This document shows positions 36,826 through 45,424 of a stretch of 64,000 nucleotides of DNA, in pieces. The stretch is from Paenarthrobacter sp. JL.01a (GTDB lineage Bacteria; Actinomycetota; Actinomycetes; Actinomycetales; Micrococcaceae), in contig NZ_CP104877.1 of assembly GCF_025452095.1 (NCBI RefSeq), positions 2,480,001 to 2,544,000 on the forward strand. Direction: 5' to 3'. Under the pieces are notes generated by a model. That model did no database searches. It saw only the letters and a list, made by a program, of their open reading frames with translations, and was not told the DNA's origin. Position 1 is the first letter of the stretch. Each line of letters begins with the position of its first letter. The position numbers and the translations under genes are program-made.

Positions 36826-36902
36826 GCAGGGCCCGCACGGAACAAACCACGTAGTGTCTGTCACCTGTGATAGACAGAGTGGGAATCCGTAGCGGGCCCT
36901 GC
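36826..36902. repeat. Nested inverted-repeat element between mrx1 and mscR
   Basis: An outer 11-bp perfect repeat (GCAGGGCCCGC 36826-36836, GCGGGCCCTGC 36892-36902) encloses an inner hairpin at 36855-36876 (TGTCT-G-TCA, loop CCTG, TGA-T-AGACA). It fills most of the spacer after mrx1 and also contains GGGAAT, a possible -35, near its right end. It may be a terminator, an operator, or a small mobile remnant; I cannot decide. Confidence 0.6.
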
Positions 36903-36949
36903 TGCATTAACCGGGCCCGCCCTCCGCGAGTCCGAAGGGAACCACCTCA

Positions 36950-38035
36950 ATGGTCCACGCAGTCAAAGGCGTCGTCGTCCGCTCCAAGGGCACACCCGCA
37001 ACCCTCGAAACCGTCCTTGTTCCCGAACCCGGCCCGGGCGAGGCCCTGGTGGACATCCTCACCAGCGGCGTCTGCCACACCGACCTCCACTACAAGCTTG
37101 GGGGCATCAGCGACGACTTCCCGTTCCTGCTCGGCCACGAGGCTACCGGCGTCGTCAGCGCAGTGGGTCCGGACGTCACCGACGTCGCACCGGGCGACCG
37201 TGTCGTCCTGAACTGGCGCGCCGTCTGCGGCAACTGCCGCGCCTGTAAGCGCGGCGAACCCCAGTACTGCTTCAATACCCACAACGCCACCCAGAAAATG
37301 ACCCTTGAGGACGGCACGGAACTGTCCCCGGCACTGGGCATCGGCGCTTTCATCGAGAAGACCCTCGTCGCCGCCGGACAGTGCACCAAGGTCGACCCCG
37401 ACGCCGATGCTGCTGCCGTAGGCCTGCTCGGCTGCGGTGTCATGGCAGGTCTCGGCGCCGCCCTGAACACCGGAGGCGTCAAGCGCGGCGACTCAGTGGC
37501 CGTCATCGGCTGCGGCGGCGTAGGCGTGGCAGCCATCGCGGGCGCGACGCTCGCAGGCGCAACCACCATCATCGCCGTCGACATCGACGCCAAGAAGCTC
37601 GAACGCGCAAAGGACCTCGGCGCGACGCACACGGTTGATTCATCGGCAGGAGACCCGGTCGAAGAAATCCGTGCTCTCACTGGCGGCTTCGGCGCAGACG
37701 TGGTGATTGACGCCGTCGGACGCCCCGAAACGTACAAGCAGGCCTTCTACGCGCGCGACCTCGCAGGAACCGTGGTCCTCGTTGGCGTTCCCACACCGGA
37801 GATGACCCTGGAACTGCCCTTGTTGGACGTGTTCGGCCGCGGCGGCTCCCTCAAGTCGTCCTGGTACGGCGACTGCCTGCCCTCTCGCGATTTCCCCATG
37901 CTGGTGGACCTCTACAAGCAAGGCAAGCTGGACCTCGACGCCTTCGTCACCGAACGGATCTCCATCGAGCAGGTGGAAGAAGCTTTCGACAAGATGCACC
38001 ACGGCGCAGTCCTGCGATCGGTGGTTGAGCTGTGA
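36950..38035 (+). CDS. mscR: S-(hydroxymethyl)mycothiol dehydrogenase / S-nitrosomycothiol reductase
   Basis: 361 aa, zinc-dependent medium-chain alcohol dehydrogenase that oxidises the formaldehyde-mycothiol adduct and reduces S-nitrosomycothiol. Catalytic zinc ligands C42 and H63-E64 (GHEATG), structural zinc C93, C96, C99 and C107 in [15 protein letters not shown], and the nucleotide-binding [10 protein letters not shown]. The sequence fits the mycothiol-specific subfamily. The stop overlaps the start of the following hydrolase by 4 bases, so the two are coupled. Confidence 0.93.
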   Translation: MVHAVKGVVVRSKGTPATLETVLVPEPGPGEALVDILTSGVCHTDLHYKLGGISDDFPFLLGHEATGVVSAVGPDVTDVAPGDRVVLNWRAVCGNCRACKRGEPQYCFNTHNATQKMTLEDGTELSPALGIGAFIEKTLVAAGQCTKVDPDADAAAVGLLGCGVMAGLGAALNTGGVKRGDSVAVIGCGGVGVAAIAGATLAGATTIIAVDIDAKKLERAKDLGATHTVDSSAGDPVEEIRALTGGFGADVVIDAVGRPETYKQAFYARDLAGTVVLVGVPTPEMTLELPLLDVFGRGGSLKSSWYGDCLPSRDFPMLVDLYKQGKLDLDAFVTERISIEQVEEAFDKMHHGAVLRSVVEL

Positions 38036-38670
38036 GCGCCGCCAACCTCACGATCGAAAATGTCGTCACGTCCGGGACGTTCTCGCTGGACGGCGGCACC
38101 TGGGACGTGGACAACAACGTCTGGATCATTGGGGACAATTCCGAATGCATCGTCATAGACCCCGCCCACAACCCCGCCGCGATTGTGGACGCCGTCAACG
38201 GCCGGACCGTCAAAGCCATCCTGCTCACCCACGGGCACGATGACCACATCCGGTACGCAGGCGAGTTCCGCGAACTCGTCAAGGCACCGGTCTACCTGCA
38301 CAAGGAAGACTGGATGCTTTGGCACGACGTCTTCCCCGGGGTCGATCCTGACAACTCCATCTCGGACGGAGACACCTTCGATGTCGCCGGCGGAACGCTC
38401 AAGGCCGTCCACACGCCAGGACATTCACCTGGCTCGGTGTCGTTCCACCTGCCCAGTGAAAGCACCCTCTTCAGTGGGGACACACTCTTCCAAGGCGGCC
38501 CGGGAGCAACGGGGCGTTCCTACAGCGACTTCCCCACCATCATCGAGTCCATCAGGACCAAACTCCTGACACTGCCGGAGGAGACTGTGGTCCGCACCGG
38601 CCACGGAGACAGCACCACGATCGGCGCGGAGAAGCCGCAGCTCGATGAGTGGATAGCCCGCGGCCACTGA
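38032..38670 (+). CDS. MBL-fold hydrolase of the mscR operon (glyoxalase II-like)
   Basis: 212 aa, GTG start inside the mscR stop (GTGA). The metallo-beta-lactamase zinc motif THGHDDH is at residues 66-72, with further ligands in HTPGHSPGS and SGDTLF, and a terminal GHGD. This partner of mscR is conserved in actinobacteria and probably hydrolyses the S-formylmycothiol made by MscR; that role is inferred from linkage. Confidence 0.88.
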   Translation: MSAANLTIENVVTSGTFSLDGGTWDVDNNVWIIGDNSECIVIDPAHNPAAIVDAVNGRTVKAILLTHGHDDHIRYAGEFRELVKAPVYLHKEDWMLWHDVFPGVDPDNSISDGDTFDVAGGTLKAVHTPGHSPGSVSFHLPSESTLFSGDTLFQGGPGATGRSYSDFPTIIESIRTKLLTLPEETVVRTGHGDSTTIGAEKPQLDEWIARGH

Positions 38671-38673
38671 GAG

Positions 38674-38716
38674 TGGTCTGTGCTCAGCTGCCCCATCCGC
38701 AGCTGAGCACAGACCA
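38674..38716. terminator. Bidirectional terminator
   Basis: A perfect 17-bp stem (arms 38674-38690 and 38700-38716) with a 9-nt loop between the convergent MBL-hydrolase and lipoate-ligase-like genes. No T-tract on either side. Confidence 0.8.
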
Positions 38717-38730
38717 GGGTAACGGGGTGA

Positions 38731-39480
38731 TCAGCCCAGGAGGGTGCGGAAGTCGCCGTCGACGACGTCCGCATAGCTGCGGTACGCCTCGACAACCGCC
38801 GCCTCCACGGTGGTTACGTCAAGGTGGGGCAGCAAGTCGTTGGCGGCGCCGGCCGTCGCGGGATCCCAATCCAGGCCCAGCACCTCATAGCTGGCCGCCA
38901 GGACATCACGGATGGGACCGGAATTCTCCACCACCACCACGGAGCTGAACAACCAGCCGCCGGCCACAACGCGTTGGGCGGTGCCGATCAGTTTGATCCG
39001 GTGCGCGGGAAAGTCAGGGTCCTCTCCGTGGACGCTGAACTCGCCGGGGCAGTACTCCCCGGGGATCTCGCCGACGGCGGCATGGACACCGACGCTGCGC
39101 AGAGCGCCCGCCAACAGCTCGCCGAACTCGGAGAAACGCGCCTTTGCTCGGACGATGGCGTCGGGGTGCGGCTCAATGTGGTCGATCACCAGCGTCCCTT
39201 GGTGATAGGCGGCCGCCCTGCCACCGGCCTTCCGGATGAGCGGCTCAAAGCCACGCTCCCTGCACGCTTCTTCGGCTGCGGCGAAGCCCGGCAGGTTGGC
39301 ATCCCGCTGGCCGAAAGCAACCGTGGGTTGCGGCCGGTACAAACGAAGCGAGGGCCCGAGCTGACCGCCGCGGGCACGCTTGAGCAGCTGCAGGGCAAAG
39401 TCGAGGTCTCCTGCAGCGCCCAGGGACGCCTGTTGCCGGTAGACGGTGAGCTGTTTGCCTGGGGCGGCGGCTTCGTGCAT
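38731..39480 (-). CDS. Lipoate-protein ligase A-like protein
   Basis: 249 aa. The biotin/lipoate ligase fold shows in RLYRPQPTVAFGQRD, the lipoyl-AMP loop RKAGGRAAAYHQGTLVIDH, and KLIGTAQRVV with the conserved lysine. It lacks the accessory C-terminal domain of the two-domain LplA. It could attach lipoate or octanoate to a target protein, but the target is not indicated by the neighbours. The ATG overlaps the thioesterase stop by one base (TGATG). Confidence 0.82.
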   Translation of the reverse strand: MHEAAAPGKQLTVYRQQASLGAAGDLDFALQLLKRARGGQLGPSLRLYRPQPTVAFGQRDANLPGFAAAEEACRERGFEPLIRKAGGRAAAYHQGTLVIDHIEPHPDAIVRAKARFSEFGELLAGALRSVGVHAAVGEIPGEYCPGEFSVHGEDPDFPAHRIKLIGTAQRVVAGGWLFSSVVVVENSGPIRDVLAASYEVLGLDWDPATAGAANDLLPHLDVTTVEAAVVEAYRSYADVVDGDFRTLLG

Positions 39481-40283
39481 CAGCTCTTCCTCAACGTCAG
39501 GATCTGCTCGGCCCTGCCGAACGGCCCATCAATGTCGTGCAACACTGTCGACGTCAAACCAATGCCATCGGCGCCGAAAGAGACCTTATTGTCCAGTCCA
39601 AGCCATTCGCCCGCCGGTGCGCGGTACATGTGGATCTGCAGGTCCACGTTCGGGAAGATGTAACTGTCTTTGCCAGGAGGGACACGCGCAGCGATGCCGT
39701 TGGCCGTGTCCACGAGGCCCATCAACCGCGCAAGGTCAGTGCTGTCTGCCCGATTCGTCAGGGGGTGCGAGGTCCGGATCCACACCCTGCCCGATCCCGG
39801 GCGGTGCCCTTCGGCGATGCGCATCTCCAGGGAGCGGATGTATCCGCCCGGCCAAACACTGGCCCCGTCCCAGGGCTTGCATTCATCAGGTGCGGGCATT
39901 GGTTCGTCCTCGACCGCGGCCACAGCGCTGGTATCGCTCGTGATCATGCGCCAGGCGGCGGCCCGGATGGCTACGCGCCCTCCGGCGAAAAGCTCGGCCT
40001 GGATCAGTTCAATGGTCTTCCCCGGCCTCAACGTCGAGGTGGTGATCTGAAACTCTCCGCCAGGGATCAGGCCAAGGATTTCGTAGCTGATCCGGGCAAG
40101 CCGGACATCATCCCTGGGCTCATGCCGCACAAGGGCATCGGCGAGGATTCCCGAGGCCGGCGCCATGTGTTGTTCGTGAGGATTCCAAGCGCCTTGGGCA
40201 TGAATCGTGGAACGGAAACGGCCACCGCCCAACGATTCGTAATAGAAAACGCCGTCCGCCAGTTCCGGTAATGCAGTAGTCAA
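39480..40283 (-). CDS. TesB-like acyl-CoA thioesterase family protein
   Basis: 267 aa from a TTG start with AAAGG six bases upstream. Double hot-dog thioesterase; RISYEILGLIPGGEFQITT and TLRPGKTIELIQAEL belong to the first repeat and MYRAPAGEWLGLDNKVSFG to the second. Substrate unknown, presumably an acyl-CoA. It is coupled to the lipoate-ligase-like gene, which suggests a shared acyl-group role, but this is inference. Confidence 0.85.
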   Translation of the reverse strand: MTTALPELADGVFYYESLGGGRFRSTIHAQGAWNPHEQHMAPASGILADALVRHEPRDDVRLARISYEILGLIPGGEFQITTSTLRPGKTIELIQAELFAGGRVAIRAAAWRMITSDTSAVAAVEDEPMPAPDECKPWDGASVWPGGYIRSLEMRIAEGHRPGSGRVWIRTSHPLTNRADSTDLARLMGLVDTANGIAARVPPGKDSYIFPNVDLQIHMYRAPAGEWLGLDNKVSFGADGIGLTSTVLHDIDGPFGRAEQILTLRKS

Positions 40284-40314
40284 CCCGAGCCTTTCGCCGA
40301 TGCAGCAGTAGAAC

Positions 40315-40803
40315 TCAGACCACTGTATCCGCTGATTTGCCTGCCGCCCGACGCTTGCGGATCACAACGATCCAGACAACCAAGGCAGCCGCCACGGCGA
40401 TGCCCACCGCGGCCCCAACCGGCGACCCCGCGGCAACCGCCAGCCAGGCCTCCAAGGCCGCAAGTCCGATGGTGGCGTACAGGAGCGCCCAAACGATGGA
40501 CCCGATAATGGCCGCGGGGAGATATCTCCGAAGGGGCATGCGCGCGGCGCCGGCCGCCAGATTGATCGCGGTCTGGAGGCCGATGGTGAGGAAGGAAAGA
40601 ACGACGGCGTAGGGTCCCCACCGCTGGATGAGGGCTTGGGCCCGGGCTGCTTTGGGGCGTTGGAGCGAGGTCCCGTAACGGGTGTGCGCGAATCCGGCGA
40701 CAGCTCCACGGCCGATCCAATACGTGACATTGACGCGGATCATGACAATCGCGAAGAGCGTTGCAAGGGCAACGCCGAAGGGCAAACTCATGATCTGGTC
40801 CAC
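40315..40803 (-). CDS. DedA/VTT-domain membrane protein
   Basis: 162 aa from the GTG at 40803 (ATG at 40791 is an alternative). Four hydrophobic segments; GRGAVAGFAHTRYG, the conserved ARMPLRRYLPAAIIGSIVW loop and a basic C-terminus match small DedA relatives, which move lipid carriers across the membrane in some bacteria. TAGCCT ends 7 nt before the GTG and sits within a TTAGG palindrome. Confidence 0.78.
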   Translation of the reverse strand: MDQIMSLPFGVALATLFAIVMIRVNVTYWIGRGAVAGFAHTRYGTSLQRPKAARAQALIQRWGPYAVVLSFLTIGLQTAINLAAGAARMPLRRYLPAAIIGSIVWALLYATIGLAALEAWLAVAAGSPVGAAVGIAVAAALVVWIVVIRKRRAAGKSADTVV

Positions 40804-40807
40804 GCGA

Positions 40808-40823
40808 CTTAGGCTACCCTAAG
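40808..40823. promoter_or_regulatory. TTAGG palindrome at the DedA promoter
   Basis: CTTAGGCTACCCTAAG, 16 bp with a single mismatched pair. Its core matches 13 of 14 bases of the inner part of the DtxR/IdeR consensus (TTAGGCTAACCTAA), and it covers the presumed -10 hexamer of the DedA gene. Confidence 0.4.
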
Positions 40824-40871
40824 CCATCGTTCCACGAAGATTCGCTCCCGGCAACGGCTGAGGGTGGACCC

Positions 40872-40877
40872 TAGGAT
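40872..40877 (+). promoter_or_regulatory. -10 hexamer of the coiled-coil protein gene
   Basis: TAGGAT ends 6 nt before the ATG at 40884, with no Shine-Dalgarno in between. Confidence 0.5.
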
Positions 40878-40883
40878 GGGTTC

Positions 40884-41870
40884 ATGGATCTCAGCGAGGC
40901 CGCCCAGGAGCTGTACGCAGTACTGCCGCGCGACTTCACCTCCGAGCGGACATCCTTGGTGCGCGCGGCGAAGGAATCAGGCCAGAAGGAGCTTGCCCAG
41001 GAGATCGGCCGCCTCCCCAAGCCAGCCGCAGGGGCCTGGGCCATCAACATGCTCGCAGTCCACAAGCCCGAGGTGATTGACGGCGTCGTGCGTTTTGGCG
41101 CGTCGCTCCGGGCCGCCCAGGAAGAATCGGATGCCGGGGCGTTCAGGGAACTGAGCCAACAACGGCAAGGGCAGCTGACGACGGCCGTCCATGCCGCCAA
41201 GGACCTTGCCGAAGAGTTGGGCGCGCCCCTGAGTGCGGCGGCGGCATCGGACACGGAACAAACCCTGCGTGCCGCCATGGCCGACGCCGGAGCCGCGCGG
41301 GCGGTGGCCACAGGACGACTGGTCCGCGGGCTCAGTGGAAGCGGTTTCGAATCTGTCGACATCACCGACGCCGTTGCGGCGCCCGGACCCGAATATGCCG
41401 CCAGCACCGAAGAGCGCAGCCCCGCTCCGGCCCGAACCAGAAGGGCGACAACCTCAGCTGCCGAAGAAGCGCCGGACCCCAAGGTTCGCTCACAGGACAG
41501 CAGCCCAGCAAAAGTCAAAGACCCCAAGCAAGAGGCCACATCTTTGGCCGAACGCCGTGCCGCAAAGCGGCAGGCTGCGTTGCAGGAAGCGCAGGACGAG
41601 TTCGACGCAGCGGACCGCGAGGCCCGGCAAGCAGAAAATCAGGCATCCTCGGCCTGGGATGTCGTCAATGAGCTCGCCCGCCGTCGCTCGGATGTCGAGT
41701 CTGAAATTTCCGAGGTGAAGAAGAAGCTGGCCTCCCTGGAGGCCGATCTCATTGGCATTACGCGGGACGCCGAGTCCGCCGAATCCGACAAGAAACTTGC
41801 AGTCAGGACAGCCACGCAGCTCCGACGCAGTGCTGACCAAGCACAACGCCGCGTCGACAGGCTCCGCTAG
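40884..41870 (+). CDS. Actinobacterial coiled-coil protein of unknown function
   Basis: 328 aa. The N-terminal half belongs to an unnamed actinobacterial family with a signature of the type F-x-ER-x-LVRAAK-(x)n-LPKPAAGAWAINML, here at residues about 18-58. A disordered Pro/Ser/Thr linker (about 165-215) leads to a long C-terminal coiled coil rich in Ala, Glu, Arg and Lys. No membrane segment. Function unknown. Its stop overlaps that of the convergent oxidoreductase gene in the four bases CTAG. Confidence 0.82.
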   Translation: MDLSEAAQELYAVLPRDFTSERTSLVRAAKESGQKELAQEIGRLPKPAAGAWAINMLAVHKPEVIDGVVRFGASLRAAQEESDAGAFRELSQQRQGQLTTAVHAAKDLAEELGAPLSAAAASDTEQTLRAAMADAGAARAVATGRLVRGLSGSGFESVDITDAVAAPGPEYAASTEERSPAPARTRRATTSAAEEAPDPKVRSQDSSPAKVKDPKQEATSLAERRAAKRQAALQEAQDEFDAADREARQAENQASSAWDVVNELARRRSDVESEISEVKKKLASLEADLIGITRDAESAESDKKLAVRTATQLRRSADQAQRRVDRLR

Positions 41871-43375
41871 TCCTTCTTTTTGCCCACCGTTTTCTGGAGG
41901 TGGTGGGTTGCCGGCCCTTCAAGATATTTGCCCTCCGGCGTGAACCTTGAGCCATGCAGCGGGCAGTCCCATGACTTTTCGGCATCGTTCCATGTCAAGA
42001 GTCCGCCCAAGTGCGCGCAGCTGGCCGAGACCCTGCAGACTTTGCCATCGACCGTGGACACCGCTGCGGGTTCGCCCTTGTACAGCCCGACCACGCCGCT
42101 GCCTTCCGGTGGACGGGTTTCATCGGTGATCTCCGGGTTGCTCCTGACTTTGGCCTTGTCCTCAATCATTCGCTTGGTGGTACTGGCGTTGAGCCGGACA
42201 GCCTGCAGGGCACCTTGGGGAGAAGTGACCCTGTGATGGATGATTCTGGCCCAGTCGGACTGGCCGCCCAGGATGTCCGAGGTGATGGACAAGGCAGCGG
42301 CGACGCCGTTGCTCATCCCCCATTTGTTGTAGCCGGTGCCGAAGAAGATCCTGCCGTGGCCTCGGGGCAGCTTGCCGAAGAACGGCACGAGGTTCGTTGC
42401 CTGGTAGTCCTGCGCTGACCAGGTGTGTGTCACTTCCGCGCCTGGATAGTGCTTGTTGGCCCACCCCAGGAGGTCGTTCAGGTGCTGTTGCGGCGATGCG
42501 GCCCGGCCACCGGTATGACCGTAGCCGCCCACCAGCAGCAGCTCGCCCTCAGCCGTGGGGTGCGTGCGCTGCGACCTGGTAGGAGCGTCAATGGACAAGT
42601 ACATGGCTTGGGGAAGTTGTGCCCCTGGCGACGGGCGCAGGGCGGCAGCGTAGGAACGGTTGGGTTCCAGCTTGGCGAAGTACAGGCCGCGGTCGAGGAT
42701 GGGTGTGCCCGTGGCTATCACCACGGTGTCGGCAGTGAACGTTCCTTTGCGCGTGGACACTTCCAGGGGATTGTCGGATCCCACGTTCTGAACCTGCACT
42801 CCTTCAACAACCAGGCCGCCATGTTCCCGGATGTCCGCAGCAAGTGTGTCCAGGACCTCCATCGGATGGATCTGGGCCTGGTCCTCCAATTCCAAGGCTT
42901 CAGTGACTGGAAACGGCAGTCCCGCGTCCCGACTGAAGTGGACCTCCAAACCTGCGTCCCGCGACACCGCAGCCTCCTTGCGGAGCCGCTGGGCGCCGTC
43001 GTCGGAAGTGGCGAAGGTGACCGCAGTCCGGCGCTGGAATGGAACGCCCTGCTGTTCCAGATACTGCGTGAGCCACGCCTGGCCGGACTTGTTTGCTTCC
43101 ACATAGGCCTGCACCACTTTGATGGAGTACTGCCCCCGGAGGGCGGACAGTGCTCCGCCCTGGAGCAGGCTCAGCTTGCCCGTGGTGTTGCCCGTGGTCA
43201 CGGCCCCGAGGGTGCGTGCTTCGAAGACCACCACGCGCTGACCGGCCCGGGACAGCAACAACGCCGTCACCATCCCCGTCAGCCCGGCACCGACCACGAT
43301 GGTGTCGAAGTGCTTTTCTTCGGGCATGGCGTCAGAGGTAAAGCGCGATTCCCTGTCCAACCACAGCGATTTCAT
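41867..43375 (-). CDS. FAD-dependent oxidoreductase fused to a Rieske [2Fe-2S] domain
   Basis: 502 aa from the ATG at 43373-43375 (GCAGG upstream). Residues about 23-390 form a DadA-like flavoprotein beginning TIVVGAGLTGMVTALLLSRAG; FFGTGYNKWGMSNGVAAAL is the C-terminal FAD segment. The last 100 residues are a Rieske domain with ligands in CAHLGG and CPLHGSRF. Such fusions (Bacillus YhfW type) are widespread but the substrate is unknown. No partner ferredoxin reductase lies nearby. Confidence 0.9.
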   Translation of the reverse strand: MKSLWLDRESRFTSDAMPEEKHFDTIVVGAGLTGMVTALLLSRAGQRVVVFEARTLGAVTTGNTTGKLSLLQGGALSALRGQYSIKVVQAYVEANKSGQAWLTQYLEQQGVPFQRRTAVTFATSDDGAQRLRKEAAVSRDAGLEVHFSRDAGLPFPVTEALELEDQAQIHPMEVLDTLAADIREHGGLVVEGVQVQNVGSDNPLEVSTRKGTFTADTVVIATGTPILDRGLYFAKLEPNRSYAAALRPSPGAQLPQAMYLSIDAPTRSQRTHPTAEGELLLVGGYGHTGGRAASPQQHLNDLLGWANKHYPGAEVTHTWSAQDYQATNLVPFFGKLPRGHGRIFFGTGYNKWGMSNGVAAALSITSDILGGQSDWARIIHHRVTSPQGALQAVRLNASTTKRMIEDKAKVRSNPEITDETRPPEGSGVVGLYKGEPAAVSTVDGKVCRVSASCAHLGGLLTWNDAEKSWDCPLHGSRFTPEGKYLEGPATHHLQKTVGKKKD

Positions 43376-43441
43376 CGATCGACCTGCCTTCCGGTCCACT
43401 GGCACGCGGTATGGAAACGCTAGGCCGGTCTGTGGCGCTTA

Positions 43442-43933
43442 TCAAGGGGTGGCGGCCCCTGTGGCCAAAGCGGCCGCGCGGCGCAGCTCCTCATCAGGGT
43501 CCGTAGACCACCGCTCCAGCACGCGTTCAGCACGTTCCCTGGCGCGCCCCTCCAGCCGGTTCAGCAGGGGTCGTACGACGTCCGTGGCGAGGGGATCCAC
43601 CAATTCCCTGGTTCCGGCCTGCCTGATGAAGCCCTCGATGCGCGTGAGGTCCGTGTTGACCAGGACACCGACTTTGGTTTGGAGCAGGACGACGGCGGCC
43701 AGCCGCCGCTCGTAGACCGGCTCCTCCCACAGTTCCGAACTCAGTGCGGTGATGTCATCGTGGTCGAGGTTCTTGTGACGCTTCAGGGCATCGCGCACCG
43801 TTCCCCGGACAGCGCCGACGGACGCGCCATAGACCTTTAGTCCCCCACCCAAACGCTCGGAAGCCTCAGCAGCTTTTTCCCAGGTGGATTCCATTTGCAG
43901 GGTGTAGTCAACGAATTCACCGGCATCACTCAC
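43442..43933 (-). CDS. Short AlkD-like HEAT-repeat protein
   Basis: 163 aa, GTG start. The segment AVRGTVRDALKRHKNLDHDD and ALSSELWEEPVYERRLAAVVLLQ resembles the first half of AlkD-type DNA glycosylases. Full AlkD proteins are about 220-240 aa and carry catalytic Asp/Arg/Trp residues in the second half. Here the protein ends after two or three further helices, so it may lack glycosylase activity. The C-terminus (ERVLERWSTDPDEELRRAAA) still reads as a HEAT repeat. It is divergent from the YhcG nuclease gene. Confidence 0.6.
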   Translation of the reverse strand: MSDAGEFVDYTLQMESTWEKAAEASERLGGGLKVYGASVGAVRGTVRDALKRHKNLDHDDITALSSELWEEPVYERRLAAVVLLQTKVGVLVNTDLTRIEGFIRQAGTRELVDPLATDVVRPLLNRLEGRARERAERVLERWSTDPDEELRRAAALATGAATP

Positions 43934-43993
43934 CTGTCTATTTTGTCAGTGCCCACCCGTAGCGTGATGGCAACAGCAATCGACAGGAGCATC

Positions 43994-45097
43994 ATGCCAT
44001 CCAAAGAGCTCGCCACCGAGGTCTCGTTTCCGGGCGTTCCGGCGGCTTCCTCCATGCCTGACTGGTATCCCGCTTTGCTCAGCACCGTGGCGCGGGAGGT
44101 CCGGGCGGGCAGGACCCGGGCCATGGCAGCGGCCAACTCGGAGCTGCTGAATTCGTACTGGAGCATCGGACGGCAACTGGCCGAGCGTGAATCCGAGCAA
44201 GGCTGGGGTGCCAAAGTGGTCACGCGGCTGTCGGCTGACATCCGCACCCGGTTCCCCGAGGCCAAGGGCTTCTCCCCCAGGAACCTGCGGTACATGAAGA
44301 GCTTCGCCCAGGCCTGGCCCGACTTTCCAATGTTGCAAGCGCCTCTTGCAACATTGCCCTGGTACCACCAGATCGCCCTTCTCGAAAAGCTCGACGACGC
44401 CGCCACGCGGCTTTGGTACGCGGCGGCGGCTGCGCAGCATGGATGGTCCCGCAACGTCCTGACACACCAGATCTCCACCCGCCTGCATGAACGCTCAGGG
44501 CAGGCGATCACCAATTTCAAGTCCACCATGGTTCCCGCGGACTCTGACCTTGCCCAGCAGGCCACCAAGGACCCCTATGTCTTTGACTTCCTCGCCATGA
44601 GCGATCGCCACACAGAACGGGACCTGGAGCTGCAGTTGGTGAAACACGTGGAGAAATTCCTGTTGGAACTGGGCCAGGGTTTCGCCTTTGTCGGCGAACA
44701 GGTCCGGCTTGAGATTGCAGGAGATGAGTTTTTCGCCGACTTGCTCTTCTACCACCTGAAGTTGCGCTGCTACATGGTCATCGAGCTGAAAGCCGTGAAG
44801 TTCGAGCCAGGTTTCCTTGGCCAGCTGGGTATGTACATGGCTGCCGTCGATGACCTCATGGCACACCCTGACGACAAACCAACCATCGGCTTGCTGCTGT
44901 GCAAGGAGAAGAATAGTGTCGTAGCGGAGTACGCCTTGCGGGGTTTCAATGCACCCGTGGGAATCGCGGAGTGGCGGACCTCGCTGGCGGATTCTTTGCC
45001 TGATGAGTTGGTTGCGAGCCTGCCGAGCATCGAGACACTGGAAGCGGAATTGGCCACCGAGGCTGCGCGGCTTGGGTCAGTTTCCAACACTGAATAG
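43994..45097 (+). CDS. YhcG/DUF1016 PD-(D/E)XK nuclease domain protein
   Basis: 367 aa from the ATG at 43994, with AGGAG six bases upstream. The N-terminal DUF1016_N region (LNSYWSIGRQLAERESEQGW, FSPRNLRYMKSFAQAWPD) is followed by the C-terminal nuclease with DLLFYHLKLRCYMVIELKA, where D and ELK form the catalytic core. YhcG proteins are often found near restriction-modification or mobile DNA but their job is not established. Here no restriction gene is adjacent. Confidence 0.88.
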   Translation: MPSKELATEVSFPGVPAASSMPDWYPALLSTVAREVRAGRTRAMAAANSELLNSYWSIGRQLAERESEQGWGAKVVTRLSADIRTRFPEAKGFSPRNLRYMKSFAQAWPDFPMLQAPLATLPWYHQIALLEKLDDAATRLWYAAAAAQHGWSRNVLTHQISTRLHERSGQAITNFKSTMVPADSDLAQQATKDPYVFDFLAMSDRHTERDLELQLVKHVEKFLLELGQGFAFVGEQVRLEIAGDEFFADLLFYHLKLRCYMVIELKAVKFEPGFLGQLGMYMAAVDDLMAHPDDKPTIGLLLCKEKNSVVAEYALRGFNAPVGIAEWRTSLADSLPDELVASLPSIETLEAELATEAARLGSVSNTE

Positions 45098-45141
45098 TGG
45101 CACAGCCCTCGATCTCGACCGAGGTGTGGGCTGTGAGGGAG

Positions 45142-45176
45142 GAGGACGGGCGCCCGCCATCTGAGCACCCGCCCTC
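45142..45176 (-). terminator. Hairpin after the S1-domain gene
   Basis: A 12-bp stem with two imperfect pairs (arms 45142-45153 and 45165-45176), starting 6 bases beyond the S1 gene stop on its strand. A second inverted repeat (CACAGCCC 45101-45108, GGGCTGTG 45128-45135) lies next to the YhcG stop and may serve that gene. Confidence 0.5.
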
Positions 45177-45181
45177 TTGGC

Positions 45182-45379
45182 CTACGCGAGTTCGGCCGAG
45201 AACCGGCATTGTGTCGAGTCAAACTCGAGAACACGCACGCTCAGCTTATCGCCGGGCGCGCCTTCCACACCCTTGGCGAGGCCCGGCACATCGGCGTACT
45301 CCACGAGAACTCCGAACGGCAGTGACTTCGTCACTGTCGCGGTGACCACGTCACCGGCCGCCAGAAACTGGTCGTCCAT
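45182..45379 (-). CDS. Small S1-like RNA-binding domain protein
   Basis: 65 aa, essentially a single S1/OB fold: GDVVTATVTKSLPFGVLVEY followed by GDKLSVRVLEFD. The ribosome binding site is near-perfect (AAAGGAGGT, 8 bases before the ATG), so it should be well translated. Role unknown; single-domain S1 proteins bind RNA. A 22-codon leaderless ORF lies 45 bp upstream on the same strand and may share its transcript. Confidence 0.85.
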   Translation of the reverse strand: MDDQFLAAGDVVTATVTKSLPFGVLVEYADVPGLAKGVEGAPGDKLSVRVLEFDSTQCRFSAELA

Positions 45380-45424
45380 GCCTCCACCTCCTTTCCCTCA
45401 ATCGGGTGAAGGAGAACAGGCGGA

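Noticed and set aside
36880-36902. SigR promoter for mscR
   Set aside because: GGGAAT is present, but no GTT occurs at 18-19 nt; only CAT is found there.
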